In this document: piece by piece, positions 15,637 to 21,620 of the stretch
Layout: every line of letters starts with the position of its first letter
Position numbering within the stretch: the stretch's first letter is position 1
Assembly (NCBI GenBank): GCA_017430675.1
Contig: JAFRMM010000102.1
Span: 1-21,620 of the forward strand
DNA length: 21,620 nt
DNA from: Prevotella sp.
Lineage (GTDB): Bacteria; Bacteroidota; Bacteroidia; Bacteroidales; Bacteroidaceae
Direction: 5' to 3'
Translations under genes and position numbers: made by a program
Notes under the pieces: model-generated
What the model saw: the letters and a program-made list of their open reading frames with translations, nothing else
The model's database searches: none
What the model was told of the DNA's origin: nothing

Positions 15637-15978
15637 TCAAAGGATTGCGACGGACACCCGCTTGCCTAATCCTGCAAATATACGGAAGAGCGTGGAGAGT
15701 TGTATATCAGCATGACCATTCTCAAGTTTGGAGATATAACTCTTTTTGGTACCTATCTTGTCAGCCAACTCCTGCTGGGTAAGACCAGCAAGGCGGCGCT
15801 GTTCCTTCAAAGTCTCAGCCAGACAGAAGGCTTCTGCCTCTGCCTCAAACTTCATACGCTCAGGACTCCCCATTGGACCGTATTCTTCATCCAACAAGTC
15901 TTCTAAAGGAGTCAAATTGAGTCGCTTCATCTCTTCTCTTGTCATTTCAGCCATTTTGTTCTCTGTTTTTATTTTCAA
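15637..15978 (-). CDS. higA: HigA-type antitoxin, XRE-family helix-turn-helix
   Basis: The protein has up to 113 residues. ATG 15978 gives the full frame; ATG 15954 (MAEMTREEM) is an equally plausible start, and either overlaps the toxin gene (32 or 8 bp). The N-terminal half is acidic (EDLLDEEYGPMGSPERMKFEAEAEAF). The C-terminal half is a clear HTH_3 domain (about 56-108): LKEQRRLAGLTQQELADKIGTKKSYISKLENGHADIQLSTLFRIF, ending GLGKRVSVAIL. It should neutralise the upstream-encoded toxin and repress the shared promoter. The toxin-first order is characteristic of higBA. The gene runs toward the repeat spacer at 15289-15625; I see no good terminator. Confidence 0.88.
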   Translation of the reverse strand: MKIKTENKMAEMTREEMKRLNLTPLEDLLDEEYGPMGSPERMKFEAEAEAFCLAETLKEQRRLAGLTQQELADKIGTKKSYISKLENGHADIQLSTLFRIFAGLGKRVSVAIL

Positions 15979-16312
15979 AATATTCTTTCATTAATCGTTT
16001 CGCTTTTTCTATTTCATTCTGTGGGGTCTTCTGGGTCTTCTTTTGGAATGCATTGAATAGAACTACCAAATTTCCCTCATCGAAACAGCAAAAGATGCGA
16101 TAGATATTCCCTTCATCTTCAATACGGATCTCAAATAATCCAGCCACTCCAGTAATTGACTTTAAATAGGTTGTTGGTATTATCTCCAACGTCATGATAA
16201 ACAGAAAAACCTGATAAATCTTTCGTAGTGCCCCGACTGGCAAAGACCTTTTGAAATCTTTAAAGTATTCCTTATAGACAGTTATTCGTCTTAAGTATTT
16301 TTTCTTTGTCAT
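15947..16312 (-). CDS. higB: HigB/RelE-superfamily toxin (Gp49-like)
   Basis: The 121-residue basic protein opens MTKKKYLRRITVYKEYFKDFKRSL and carries the Gp49/HigB-like core GLFEIRIEDEGNIYRIFCCFDEGNLVVLFNAFQKKTQKTPQNEIEKAKRLMKEYF. In this family the core forms a RelE-fold mRNA interferase, with the FxKKTxKTPxxEIxxA segment strongly conserved. It is followed by, and overlaps, the HTH antitoxin gene, the usual higBA order. Known members cleave mRNA in a ribosome-dependent way; activity here is inferred. It has its own promoter with an operator-like dyad at 16328-16371, plus a second promoter in the direct repeat at 16447-16513. Confidence 0.88.
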   Translation of the reverse strand: MTKKKYLRRITVYKEYFKDFKRSLPVGALRKIYQVFLFIMTLEIIPTTYLKSITGVAGLFEIRIEDEGNIYRIFCCFDEGNLVVLFNAFQKKTQKTPQNEIEKAKRLMKEYFENKNREQNG

Positions 16313-16327
16313 TTCTCAATTCCTCCG

Positions 16328-16371
16328 CAAAGTTAATCAATTAATGAACAACTTCCAAATGTTTTTGGAAG
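16328..16371 (-). promoter_or_regulatory. higBA promoter with putative autoregulatory dyad
   Basis: On the minus strand TTG (16358-16356) and TAACTTTG (16335-16328) are 20 bp apart. The TTG lies in an inverted repeat CTTCCAA (16352-16358) / TTGGAAG (16365-16371) with a 6-nt spacer, well placed for repression by the HTH antitoxin. Confidence 0.65.
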
Positions 16372-16446
16372 AATTTGATAATCACACACTACTTTTTGCA
16401 TTTTGTTCTTCATAAGCGTACTATTTTTAAGTAAAACAATCAGTTA

Positions 16447-16513
16447 TCGACTGCAAAAATAATAAGAATATCTCATACCTCCAAACTTTTGGCATGTTTT
16501 CTTTGATTCTTGC
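16447..16513 (-). repeat. Direct repeat copy A carrying a promoter
   Basis: Positions 16447-16503 match 17582-17638 with two mismatches in 57 bp; a further 10 bp match after a 7-nt gap in this copy. On the minus strand it holds TTG (16484-16482), 20 bp, TATTTTTG (16461-16454), a full Bacteroidetes promoter pointing toward higBA. Confidence 0.85.
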
Positions 16514-16658
16514 GTAGGACTGACCCTTCATCCTCAAATGCCCATGTCTCTTCATCACGGTTGGCATATTCCTTCATCCAAAAATAGATCGCTGGCATCA
16601 GTTCCCCGTTCTCCTCCTCATCCTTGCTGAACATCACATGGGGAAGTAAATACAACAC
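16473..16658 (-). CDS. Small acidic ORF of unknown function, possibly a gene remnant
   Basis: An open frame of 61 residues (or 53 from the internal ATG at 16634, MFSKDEEENGELMPAIYFWMKEYANRDEETW). The composition is plausible for a real protein, acidic with aromatic residues, but I do not recognise it and there is no promoter or clear ribosome site in front. Its last residues (RKHAKSLEV) are encoded by direct repeat copy A, so the end is probably accidental fusion to the repeat. It may be the tail of a protein disrupted when the cassette formed, or noncoding. Confidence 0.25.
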   Translation of the reverse strand: MLYLLPHVMFSKDEEENGELMPAIYFWMKEYANRDEETWAFEDEGSVLRKNQRKHAKSLEV

Positions 16659-16693
16659 ATAAAGGGTTCAATGATACTTTTTCTTCAAAAAAC

Positions 16694-16724
16694 TTGGAAG
16701 TTTCAAAAATAATTCCTATCTTTG
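16694..16724 (+). promoter_or_regulatory. Promoter of the candidate small RNA
   Basis: TTG (16694-16696) and TATCTTTG (16717-16724) are exactly 20 bp apart on the + strand. The predicted start is near 16731, with a terminator only about 75 bp downstream. Confidence 0.75.
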
Positions 16725-16730
16725 CAGCAG

Positions 16731-16810
16731 AACAATGGACGTGTTCCATTATTTGGGAATGGGGTGTCCCCGTTCGGAAGAGTTGTCAGGTTCATGACGA
16801 CTCTTTTTTT
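16731..16810 (+). ncRNA. Candidate 80-nt small RNA, opposite strand to the DUF3800 gene
   Basis: A complete small transcription unit is visible: promoter (16694-16724), a hairpin of 8 pairs with a TGT triloop (16757-16764 with 16768-16775, one G-T pair), then a terminator stem and T7 run ending at 16810. The transcript touches the DUF3800 stop codon (16809-16811) on the other strand. A 20-codon frame (16735-16797, beginning MDVFHYLGMG and ending ELSGS) starts about 4 nt into the RNA; it would be almost leaderless, so the transcript could encode a micropeptide instead of, or as well as, acting as RNA. I do not recognise a named sRNA family. Confidence 0.6.
16778..16810 (+). terminator. Intrinsic terminator of the candidate small RNA
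   Basis: AAGAGTTGTC (16778-16787) pairs with GACGACTCTT (16796-16805), with one G-T pair and an 8-nt loop, and runs into T7 (16804-16810). The T-run is on the + strand only, so it terminates + transcripts converging on the DUF3800 gene. Confidence 0.85.
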
Positions 16811-17552
16811 ATGGGAACACTTTTAGTCCCACAATCTTTCCATCCTGCTGGAAGATGTTTGGTTCTATAACATCAAATGCAGGGTTCACCTGATTAGGGT
16901 TGAGCACGTGTCTTGTTAATGGATATGCCACTAGATCTGCTATCTGCAACCCAATGATATCATCCGTTTTCCATTTAAACTCAAAAGATTCCATCCTATT
17001 TTTCATCCTAATGGAATCCACCCAATACGTTCCTTTCTCTAATAGTTGCATATAATAACCAAGCAGTGCCTTGTCCTCTCGTTTGCCTCGCCGTTCTACT
17101 ATCGAATGAATGCGTCCGTTCCCCTCTGGGATTTTGTTATCAACACAGAAGATAGCCCTTTCTATAACAAATGACAATGACTGTCCATATACATCATTCA
17201 ATTTTCCATATTTGCGAATATATGGCTCTTTCATGATAGAGCAACTAACAATCACATATACATCATTTCGAGCAAGGATTCGATTAATCGCTTCGTAGAA
17301 TTGCTGTTTGACATTGAGGTCAAATAGTATTTCAAACCCTTTTTGGCATTTGCGGATATCTCTTGAATGAAGAAGAATACTCTTCTCTCCCCAAAACCGC
17401 TTTTTGAGTACTCTCACTTGTTGGTTAAGCAACTCCACTTTGTCCTCGGCGACAAGGATACCACATAAAGTGAAGATTGGAAATGTTGGGCTGAAACTCT
17501 CCAGATTTTGGTCACCACATTCATCAATGTAAAGATAATAATGTTTTGTCAT
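16809..17552 (-). CDS. DUF3800 domain protein
   Basis: The 247-residue protein spans the whole DUF3800 domain. The N-terminal acidic motif YIDECGD (residues 8-14) is followed by PIFTLCGILV, then a middle VERRGKREDKALLGYY segment and a C-terminal GLQIADLVAYPLTRHV. This spacing of acidic residues (Asp10, Glu11, Asp14, Glu and Asp in ERRGKRED, Asp in IADL) is the family signature, which resembles RNase H-like folds. DUF3800 genes are frequent on phages, plasmids and defence-rich regions, but no activity is firmly assigned that I know of. It is more AT-rich than the neighbouring operons and sits between 57-bp direct repeats, consistent with acquisition. Its promoter is in repeat copy B (17589-17619). 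Confidence 0.88.
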   Translation of the reverse strand: MTKHYYLYIDECGDQNLESFSPTFPIFTLCGILVAEDKVELLNQQVRVLKKRFWGEKSILLHSRDIRKCQKGFEILFDLNVKQQFYEAINRILARNDVYVIVSCSIMKEPYIRKYGKLNDVYGQSLSFVIERAIFCVDNKIPEGNGRIHSIVERRGKREDKALLGYYMQLLEKGTYWVDSIRMKNRMESFEFKWKTDDIIGLQIADLVAYPLTRHVLNPNQVNPAFDVIEPNIFQQDGKIVGLKVFP

Positions 17553-17581
17553 AATCTTAATAATTTAAAGTTATTGTAATT

Positions 17582-17655
17582 TCGACTGCAAAAATAATAA
17601 GAATATCCCATACCGCCAAACTTTTGGCATGTTTTCTTCTGGTGTTGATTCTTGC
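17582..17655 (-). repeat. Direct repeat copy B carrying the DUF3800 promoter
   Basis: Positions 17582-17638 match copy A at 16447-16503 (two mismatches), and 17646-17655 match 16504-16513 after a 7-nt insertion. On the minus strand TTG (17619-17617), 20 bp, TATTTTTG (17596-17589) form a promoter starting about 30 nt before DUF3800 ATG 17552. Confidence 0.85.
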
Positions 17656-17792
17656 TATTCGTATTTTCGCTGTTTTCACAAGCGCTTTTAACTGATAGAG
17701 AAATAAAAATGGGGGGAACGGAGGAAAATGTGGTTATAAATTTGGGGGAAACGGAAATAAGTTGTTTTTCTGAACTTCGCAAATAATTCATC

Positions 17793-17817
17793 AAAAAAAG
17801 CAGGGATGACTCCCTGC
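17793..17817 (-). terminator. Intrinsic terminator of the metal ATPase gene
   Basis: On the minus strand GCAGGGA (17817-17811), a 4-nt loop and TCCCTGC (17806-17800) are followed by T7 (17799-17793), eight bases after the ATPase stop codon. Confidence 0.9.
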
Positions 17818-17824
17818 CAATTGA

Positions 17825-19876
17825 TTATGAGACTCTTAGGGCACGCATGGCGTTGAGGACGGCCAAAACGGTGACACCCACATCAGCAAAGACAGCCATC
17901 CACATGGTAGCGATACCTAAGGCAGCGAGGATAAGAACGGTGACCTTGACACCAATGGCAAACCAGACGTTCTGACGGGCAATGGCAAGTGTACGACGGG
18001 CAATACGGATGGCGAGGGCAATCTTCGAGGGCTTGTCGTCCATCAGCACCACATCAGCAGCCTCGATGGCAGCATCAGAACCCAAACCTCCCATGGCGAT
18101 ACCTACATCAGCACGAGCCAGCACAGGGGCATCGTTGATACCATCACCCACAAAGGCTATTTTAGAGGTAAGGGGTGAGGGGTGAGAGGTGAGAGAATTG
18201 TCAGTTCCCATGAGTTTTTCGATGAATTTGACCTTGTCTGTTGGGAGGAGTTCAGCGTGGTATTCAGAGAGACCGAGGGTTTGGGCAACCTGTTCGCCCA
18301 CCTCCTTGCGGTCACCAGTGAGCATCACCGTCTTAGCGACACCAAGGGCCGTCAGACTGGCAATAGCCTCAGCACTGTCGTCCTTGATCTTGTCGTTGAT
18401 GACGATATGACCCGCATATTCTCCATTGATAGCCACATGGATAATCGTGCCTGTAACAGATTGATGGACATGTCCACAACGTGGGCAGTCATGCCACTTG
18501 GCACCCACTGCGTCCATCATCTTCGTATTGCCCACACAGACGATATCTTCGCCCACCTTAGCACGAATGCCATGACCTGCAATTTCCTCGACATCACTAA
18601 TCGTACAACCATCCGTCGCCTCATCAGGGAAGGCATCGCGTAGGGCTGCGCCAATGGGATGAGTGGAGAAGTGCTCGACATGGGCAGCAAGGTGGAGCAA
18701 CTGATGTTCGCTGCAAGTATCTGGATGGACAGCGGTGACAGCAAACTGGCCATGCGTCAATGTGCCCGTCTTGTCGAAAACCACCGTACCCACCTTTGCC
18801 AGCACGTCCATATAGTTGGAGCCCTTCACCAAGATGCCCTTTCGCGAGGCACCACCAATACCACCAAAGAAGGTAAGCGGTACACTGATGACCAGGGCAC
18901 AGGGACAAGAAACGACAAGGAACATCAGGGCACGATAGAGCCATGTTGAGAAAGAGGTGAGGGGTGAGAGGTGAGAGGTGAGAGATATGTACAAAGGCGG
19001 AAGGATGGCGAGAGCAAGAGCCAGGAATACCACCACGGGCGTATAGATTCTGGCGAAACGCGTGATGAAGGCCTCGCTCTTCGACTTGTTCTCACCAGCA
19101 TTCTCCACCAGATGGATAATCTTGGAAACGGTGCTCTCACCAAAGGGTTTGGTGGTACGCACCCTGACGACACCAGAGAGGTTGACACAACCAGAGATGA
19201 TCTCGTCGCCCTCTTTCACATCGCGAGGCAGGGTCTCACCTGTCAGGGCTACTGTATTCAGCGAGGTAGAGCCCTCGATGACCACACCATCCAAAGGCAC
19301 CTTTTCACCTGGACGGATGACTATAACCTCACCTACCCTCACCTCTTCAGGACTGACATCGAGGATCACGGGGACAGGTCCATGATTCTGTTTAGAATCA
19401 CGCGACCTGTCCCCGTGATCCTCGACATGTGCCACGTCAGGACGGATATTCATCAGATGGGCAATGCTCGCACGGCTCTTCCCTTCGGCATAACCCTCGA
19501 AGAGTTCACCCACCTGAAAGAAGAGCATCACGAAGACGGCCTCTGGAAACTCCGTCTCTGCCCCAGGCAGAAAACCAATACAGAGCGCCCCAATCGTAGC
19601 CACAGACATCAGGAAATGCTCGTTGAAGGCATCACCATGAAGGATTCCCTCCAAAGCCTCATGCAAGGTGTCATGGCCTATTAATAAATAAGGTACGAGA
19701 TAGATGATGAGCAGTTGCCACGTCGTCAGATTCAGATTCTTCTCAATTAAGACTGCCGCTATCAGCAACACAACGGTGATGCCGATGAGCCAGAGTTGTT
19801 TTTTCAGACTATGCTCGTGGTGATGCTCATGCGAGCAATTCTCGCAATGATGATCGTGTTCATGTAAATGTGCCAT
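17825..19876 (-). CDS. P1B-type heavy-metal translocating ATPase (Zn2+/Cd2+/Pb2+ type)
   Basis: Start ATG 19876 (MAHLHEHDHHCENC) gives 683 residues; the longer frame from 19987 would overlap the thioredoxin gene and contain the promoter. The N-terminus is a His/Cys-rich metal-binding tail instead of a ferredoxin-like HMA domain. Present in order: actuator TGE (212-214), CPC metal site in the membrane (324-326, SCPCALVISVP), phosphorylation Asp368 in DKTGTLT, HP locus (406-407, STHPIGAAL), and GDGINDAP (577-584). The CPC motif with a His-rich tail suits zinc, cadmium or lead efflux across the inner membrane. The gene carries three in-frame insertions of repetitive DNA: about 153-173 in the actuator domain (palindrome 19359-19425), and LTSHxSPLTS peptides at about 299-308 and 562-571. 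All catalytic motifs are intact. Confidence 0.95.
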   Translation of the reverse strand: MAHLHEHDHHCENCSHEHHHEHSLKKQLWLIGITVVLLIAAVLIEKNLNLTTWQLLIIYLVPYLLIGHDTLHEALEGILHGDAFNEHFLMSVATIGALCIGFLPGAETEFPEAVFVMLFFQVGELFEGYAEGKSRASIAHLMNIRPDVAHVEDHGDRSRDSKQNHGPVPVILDVSPEEVRVGEVIVIRPGEKVPLDGVVIEGSTSLNTVALTGETLPRDVKEGDEIISGCVNLSGVVRVRTTKPFGESTVSKIIHLVENAGENKSKSEAFITRFARIYTPVVVFLALALAILPPLYISLTSHLSPLTSFSTWLYRALMFLVVSCPCALVISVPLTFFGGIGGASRKGILVKGSNYMDVLAKVGTVVFDKTGTLTHGQFAVTAVHPDTCSEHQLLHLAAHVEHFSTHPIGAALRDAFPDEATDGCTISDVEEIAGHGIRAKVGEDIVCVGNTKMMDAVGAKWHDCPRCGHVHQSVTGTIIHVAINGEYAGHIVINDKIKDDSAEAIASLTALGVAKTVMLTGDRKEVGEQVAQTLGLSEYHAELLPTDKVKFIEKLMGTDNSLTSHPSPLTSKIAFVGDGINDAPVLARADVGIAMGGLGSDAAIEAADVVLMDDKPSKIALAIRIARRTLAIARQNVWFAIGVKVTVLILAALGIATMWMAVFADVGVTVLAVLNAMRALRVS
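18165..18195. repeat. GGTGAG-type microrepeat inside the ATPase gene, copy 1
   Basis: Tandem GGGGTGA/GAGGTGA units on the + strand encode TSHPSPLTS between the P-domain lysine region and the GDGIND motif. The same repeat occurs at 18954-18984 and keeps the frame in both places. Confidence 0.8.
18954..18984. repeat. GGTGAG-type microrepeat inside the ATPase gene, copy 2
   Basis: GAGGTGAGGGGTGAGAGGTG and one further unit encode TSHLSPLTS in the short extracytoplasmic loop just before the CPC-bearing helix. It is nearly identical to copy 1 about 790 bp away. Confidence 0.8.
19359..19425. repeat. 67-bp snap-back palindrome inserted in frame in the ATPase gene (REP/MITE-like)
   Basis: Arms 19359-19380 and 19404-19425 are perfectly complementary (22 bp, containing GGGGACAGGTC/GACCTGTCCCC). 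Inside, TGATTCT (19383-19389) pairs with AGAATCA (19394-19400) around a GTTT loop. It encodes HGDRSRDSKQNHGPVPVILD, where relatives have a short DG turn before the VSPEEV strand. Confidence 0.9.
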
Positions 19877-19895
19877 ATCTTTGCTAATTTTGGTG

Positions 19896-19903
19896 CAAAG
19901 ATA
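19896..19903 (-). promoter_or_regulatory. Likely -7 element of the ATPase gene
   Basis: TATCTTTG on the minus strand (19903-19896), about 20 nt before ATG 19876. No TTG is found at 19-21 bp upstream; upstream TTGs are 14 and 25 bp away. The inverted GTGCCGTATC / GATATGGCAC around the start may bind a regulator. Confidence 0.5.
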
Positions 19904-19937
19904 CGGCACATTCCGTGCAACTTGGTTGCAAAGGGAC

Positions 19938-20480
19938 TTATTTCGCGAAAAGTTCGTCGAGGAAGGTGTAGAATGCAGGATCCTCACCCACGATGACCTT
20001 CACGATCCTGCCTTCAGGATCGATAACCACCTTCGTGGGGAAGCCTTCGATGTTATACTGCGAAGCCAGTGTCTGCAACTGCTCATCAGGACAGCGCACC
20101 TGCAGCCAAGGCAACTGATGCTCATCGACGGCAGCCTTCCATTTCGCCTCCGTATCACGACAGTCGATACCCAGGATCTCCATCTTGTCCTTGTGCTTCG
20201 CATAAGCCTCCTTCATGTTGGGAATACCACGGATACACCAGATGCACCAGGAACCCCAGAAGTCGAGCACCACATACTTACCACGCAGGGAGGAAAGTTT
20301 CATGGGATTACCCTGAAGATCAGGCAGTTCGAAATCAGGTGCCAGATCAGCGGCTTCTGTCTGCTGAACCTCAGTGGTCTCAACTGGCATGGTCCCTGTA
20401 GCCTTGGGACGATTAGCACAGGATGCTACCAGTGAGAGCGTCACTGTCAGTAGCACGATAGTTAAAATCATTTTCTTCAT
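19938..20480 (-). CDS. TlpA/ResA-like thioredoxin-fold lipoprotein
   Basis: The start chosen is ATG 20480 (MKKMILTIVLL), giving 180 residues with a normal lipoprotein signal; ATG 20486 is also possible. The lipobox is LVASC with Cys21. After a Thr/Glu/Gln-rich linker, the AhpC/TSA-thioredoxin fold begins at LAPDFELPDLQGNPMKLSSLRGKYVVLDFW. The redox motif is Cys79-Ile-Trp-Cys82 (WCIWCIRGIP), and the cis-proline is Pro148 (EGFPTKVVID). Such proteins reduce disulfides in periplasmic proteins, for example during cytochrome or surface-protein maturation; the partner here is unknown. It follows the symporter gene by 11 bp and is probably co-transcribed. Confidence 0.92.
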   Translation of the reverse strand: MKKMILTIVLLTVTLSLVASCANRPKATGTMPVETTEVQQTEAADLAPDFELPDLQGNPMKLSSLRGKYVVLDFWGSWCIWCIRGIPNMKEAYAKHKDKMEILGIDCRDTEAKWKAAVDEHQLPWLQVRCPDEQLQTLASQYNIEGFPTKVVIDPEGRIVKVIVGEDPAFYTFLDELFAK

Positions 20481-20491
20481 AAACATAGTCT

Positions 20492-21620
20492 TTATTTGTA
20501 ACATTCGAAAATACTATCTACAGTCTGTTGGGGGAGTTTCTTCGTAACGAGACTGACAATCCAAACCACCGGGAAACCACCCACCATGGCGATGGCACCA
20601 CAGTTGATGGGATTAATCGGATTACCTGCCAACATATTGATAACCGTCAGGCCCACACCCCAGATGAAGCAAGCCCAGACAGAGGCCGTCGTCACTTTCT
20701 TGGAATAGAGACCCAGCATGAACGGGGCCAGGAAGGCACCAGCCAGGGCACCCCAGGAGATACCCATCAACTGGGCAATGAACGTTGGCGGATTCAGGGC
20801 AATCAACAGGGAGATCACGATGAAGAACATGATGAGCACACGCATCACCACCACCTTTCTCTTCTCTATCTTCTCAGCAACGATATCGTCGATAGTACCG
20901 TCTTCCACCTCACCAGGCAGCGATTTCTTGTCGCGATAGATGAGGTCGAGGGTCATCGTGCTCGAAGAGGTGAGCACCAGTGAGGCCAACGTGGACATCG
21001 AAGCACTCAGCACCAACAGCACCACGAGGGCAATCAACACATCAGGCAGAGTCACCAGCATGGCGGGCACGATCGAGTCGAAGGCGATCTTACCGTTGGC
21101 ACCGATCACAGGCTCATAGAGGCGTCCGAAACCACCTAAGAAATAACAGCCACCAGCCACGATAAACGCGAAGATGGTAGAGATAATCGTACCACGCTTG
21201 ATGGCACTCTCATCCGTGATCGAATAGAACTTACCCACCATCTGGGGCAGTCCCATCGTACCTAATGAGGTCAGGATCACCACACCAAGGAGTCCCCAGG
21301 GATCAGGTCCGAACCAGGAGGCAAAGCCGCCATTCACCGTTGGGTCAGCATCAGAAGGGATAGTGGCGAGTTTCTCGACAGCCGTGGTCAGTCCTCCCTG
21401 CGCATTCAACACAGCCAAGATGACTGCCACAATGCCAAAGAGCATGATGATGCCCTGGATAAAGTCGTTCATCGCCGTGGCCTTATAACCACCGATGATC
21501 ACATAGACAGCCGTGAGGATCGACATGATCACTACACAGTACTCGTAGGGAATATCGAAACCCATCTCAAAAAGACGGGAGATACCACTATAGACACCAG
21601 CAGTGTAGGGAATCAGGAAC
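20492..21620 (-). CDS. Sodium:solute symporter (SSS family), N-terminal part outside window
   Basis: The frame is open to the right edge (first visible residues FLIPYTAGVYSGISRLFE), so the internal ATG at 21563-21565 is not the start; about 375 residues are visible out of the usual 480-550. Several hydrophobic segments are present, for example YEYCVVIMSILTAVYVIIGGYKATAMNDFIQGIIML, a GGYxAxxxxDxxQG pattern typical of SSS transporters, and ALVVLLVLSASMSTLASLVLTSSSTMTLDLI, the helix lining the Na+ site with its Ser-rich stretch. It uses the sodium gradient to import a small organic solute. The substrate (sugar, carboxylate, vitamin or amino acid) cannot be told. It is the first visible gene of the group leading to the TlpA-like lipoprotein. 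Confidence 0.9.
   Translation of the reverse strand, partial: FLIPYTAGVYSGISRLFEMGFDIPYEYCVVIMSILTAVYVIIGGYKATAMNDFIQGIIMLFGIVAVILAVLNAQGGLTTAVEKLATIPSDADPTVNGGFASWFGPDPWGLLGVVILTSLGTMGLPQMVGKFYSITDESAIKRGTIISTIFAFIVAGGCYFLGGFGRLYEPVIGANGKIAFDSIVPAMLVTLPDVLIALVVLLVLSASMSTLASLVLTSSSTMTLDLIYRDKKSLPGEVEDGTIDDIVAEKIEKRKVVVMRVLIMFFIVISLLIALNPPTFIAQLMGISWGALAGAFLAPFMLGLYSKKVTTASVWACFIWGVGLTVINMLAGNPINPINCGAIAMVGGFPVVWIVSLVTKKLPQQTVDSIFECYK

Noticed and set aside
16809..17552. DUF3800 plus sRNA as a retron or Abi system
   Set aside because: No reverse transcriptase and no recognised Abi partner is encoded; kept as an open finding only.
17549..17794. 81-codon minus-strand frame upstream of DUF3800
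   Set aside because: It runs through the promoter repeat and overlaps the DUF3800 start by 4 bp; composition is not protein-like. The 4-bp overlap alone is weak support.
19877..19987. 37-residue N-terminal extension of the metal ATPase
   Set aside because: It overlaps the thioredoxin gene and contains the -7 box; the His-rich tail starts at 19876.

Overview
The window looks like a Bacteroidales chromosome, most likely Prevotella/Segatella or a close relative. The grounds are several well-placed Bacteroidetes-type promoters (TTG about 20 bp upstream of TAnnTTTG), the DUF4492-cydA-cydB arrangement, a BspA-type leucine-rich-repeat surface protein with the usual Prevotella/Bacteroides C-terminal tail, an Rpn-type nuclease/transposase tail and many short, fast-evolving intergenic repeats. 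I see no tRNA, rRNA or CRISPR array.

Layout. 1-1500 (+): the 3' end of an Rpn/PD-(D/E)XK gene, then a promoter and a roughly 200-nt segment with nested complementarity (candidate structured leader RNA), then a broken, compositionally mosaic BspA-like gene. 1512-7513 (-): one probable operon transcribed right to left: a membrane-anchored coiled-coil protein, a TolC-like outer membrane channel, an HlyD-like adaptor and two ABC-2 permeases, with no ATPase gene. Both main gaps in this operon hold arrays of 8-bp repeats. 7514-7919: a 400-bp divergent intergenic region with three operator-like dyads spaced exactly 22 bp. 7920-10984 (+): DUF4492-cydA-cydB, encoding the high-affinity quinol oxidase cytochrome bd. 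10962-15207 (-): an RND efflux pump (permease plus lipoprotein adaptor) whose permease gene overlaps cydB tail to tail by 23 bp. 15208-15636: a gene-free, repeat-rich spacer bounded by 16-bp inverted repeats. 15637-16371 (-): a HigBA-type toxin-antitoxin pair. 16447-17655: a small accessory cassette (candidate + strand sRNA and a DUF3800 gene) between two 57-bp direct repeats, each carrying an outward promoter. 17793-21620 (-): a partial sodium:solute symporter, a TlpA-like lipoprotein thioredoxin and a Zn/Cd/Pb-type P1B ATPase. The ATPase gene has three in-frame insertions of repetitive DNA, one of them a large snap-back palindrome.

How the genes fit together. The two efflux systems could share an outer membrane channel, since the RND pair has no TolC gene beside it while the ABC-2 operon does. 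Cytochrome bd supplies microaerobic respiration and oxygen scavenging in an anaerobe. The symporter, thioredoxin and metal ATPase share strand and tight spacing, but the ATPase has its own -10-like box. The least conventional parts are the leader RNA at 291-497, the sRNA/DUF3800 cassette between promoter-bearing direct repeats, the phased operator array at 7689-7748 and the repeat insertions inside the ATPase gene.
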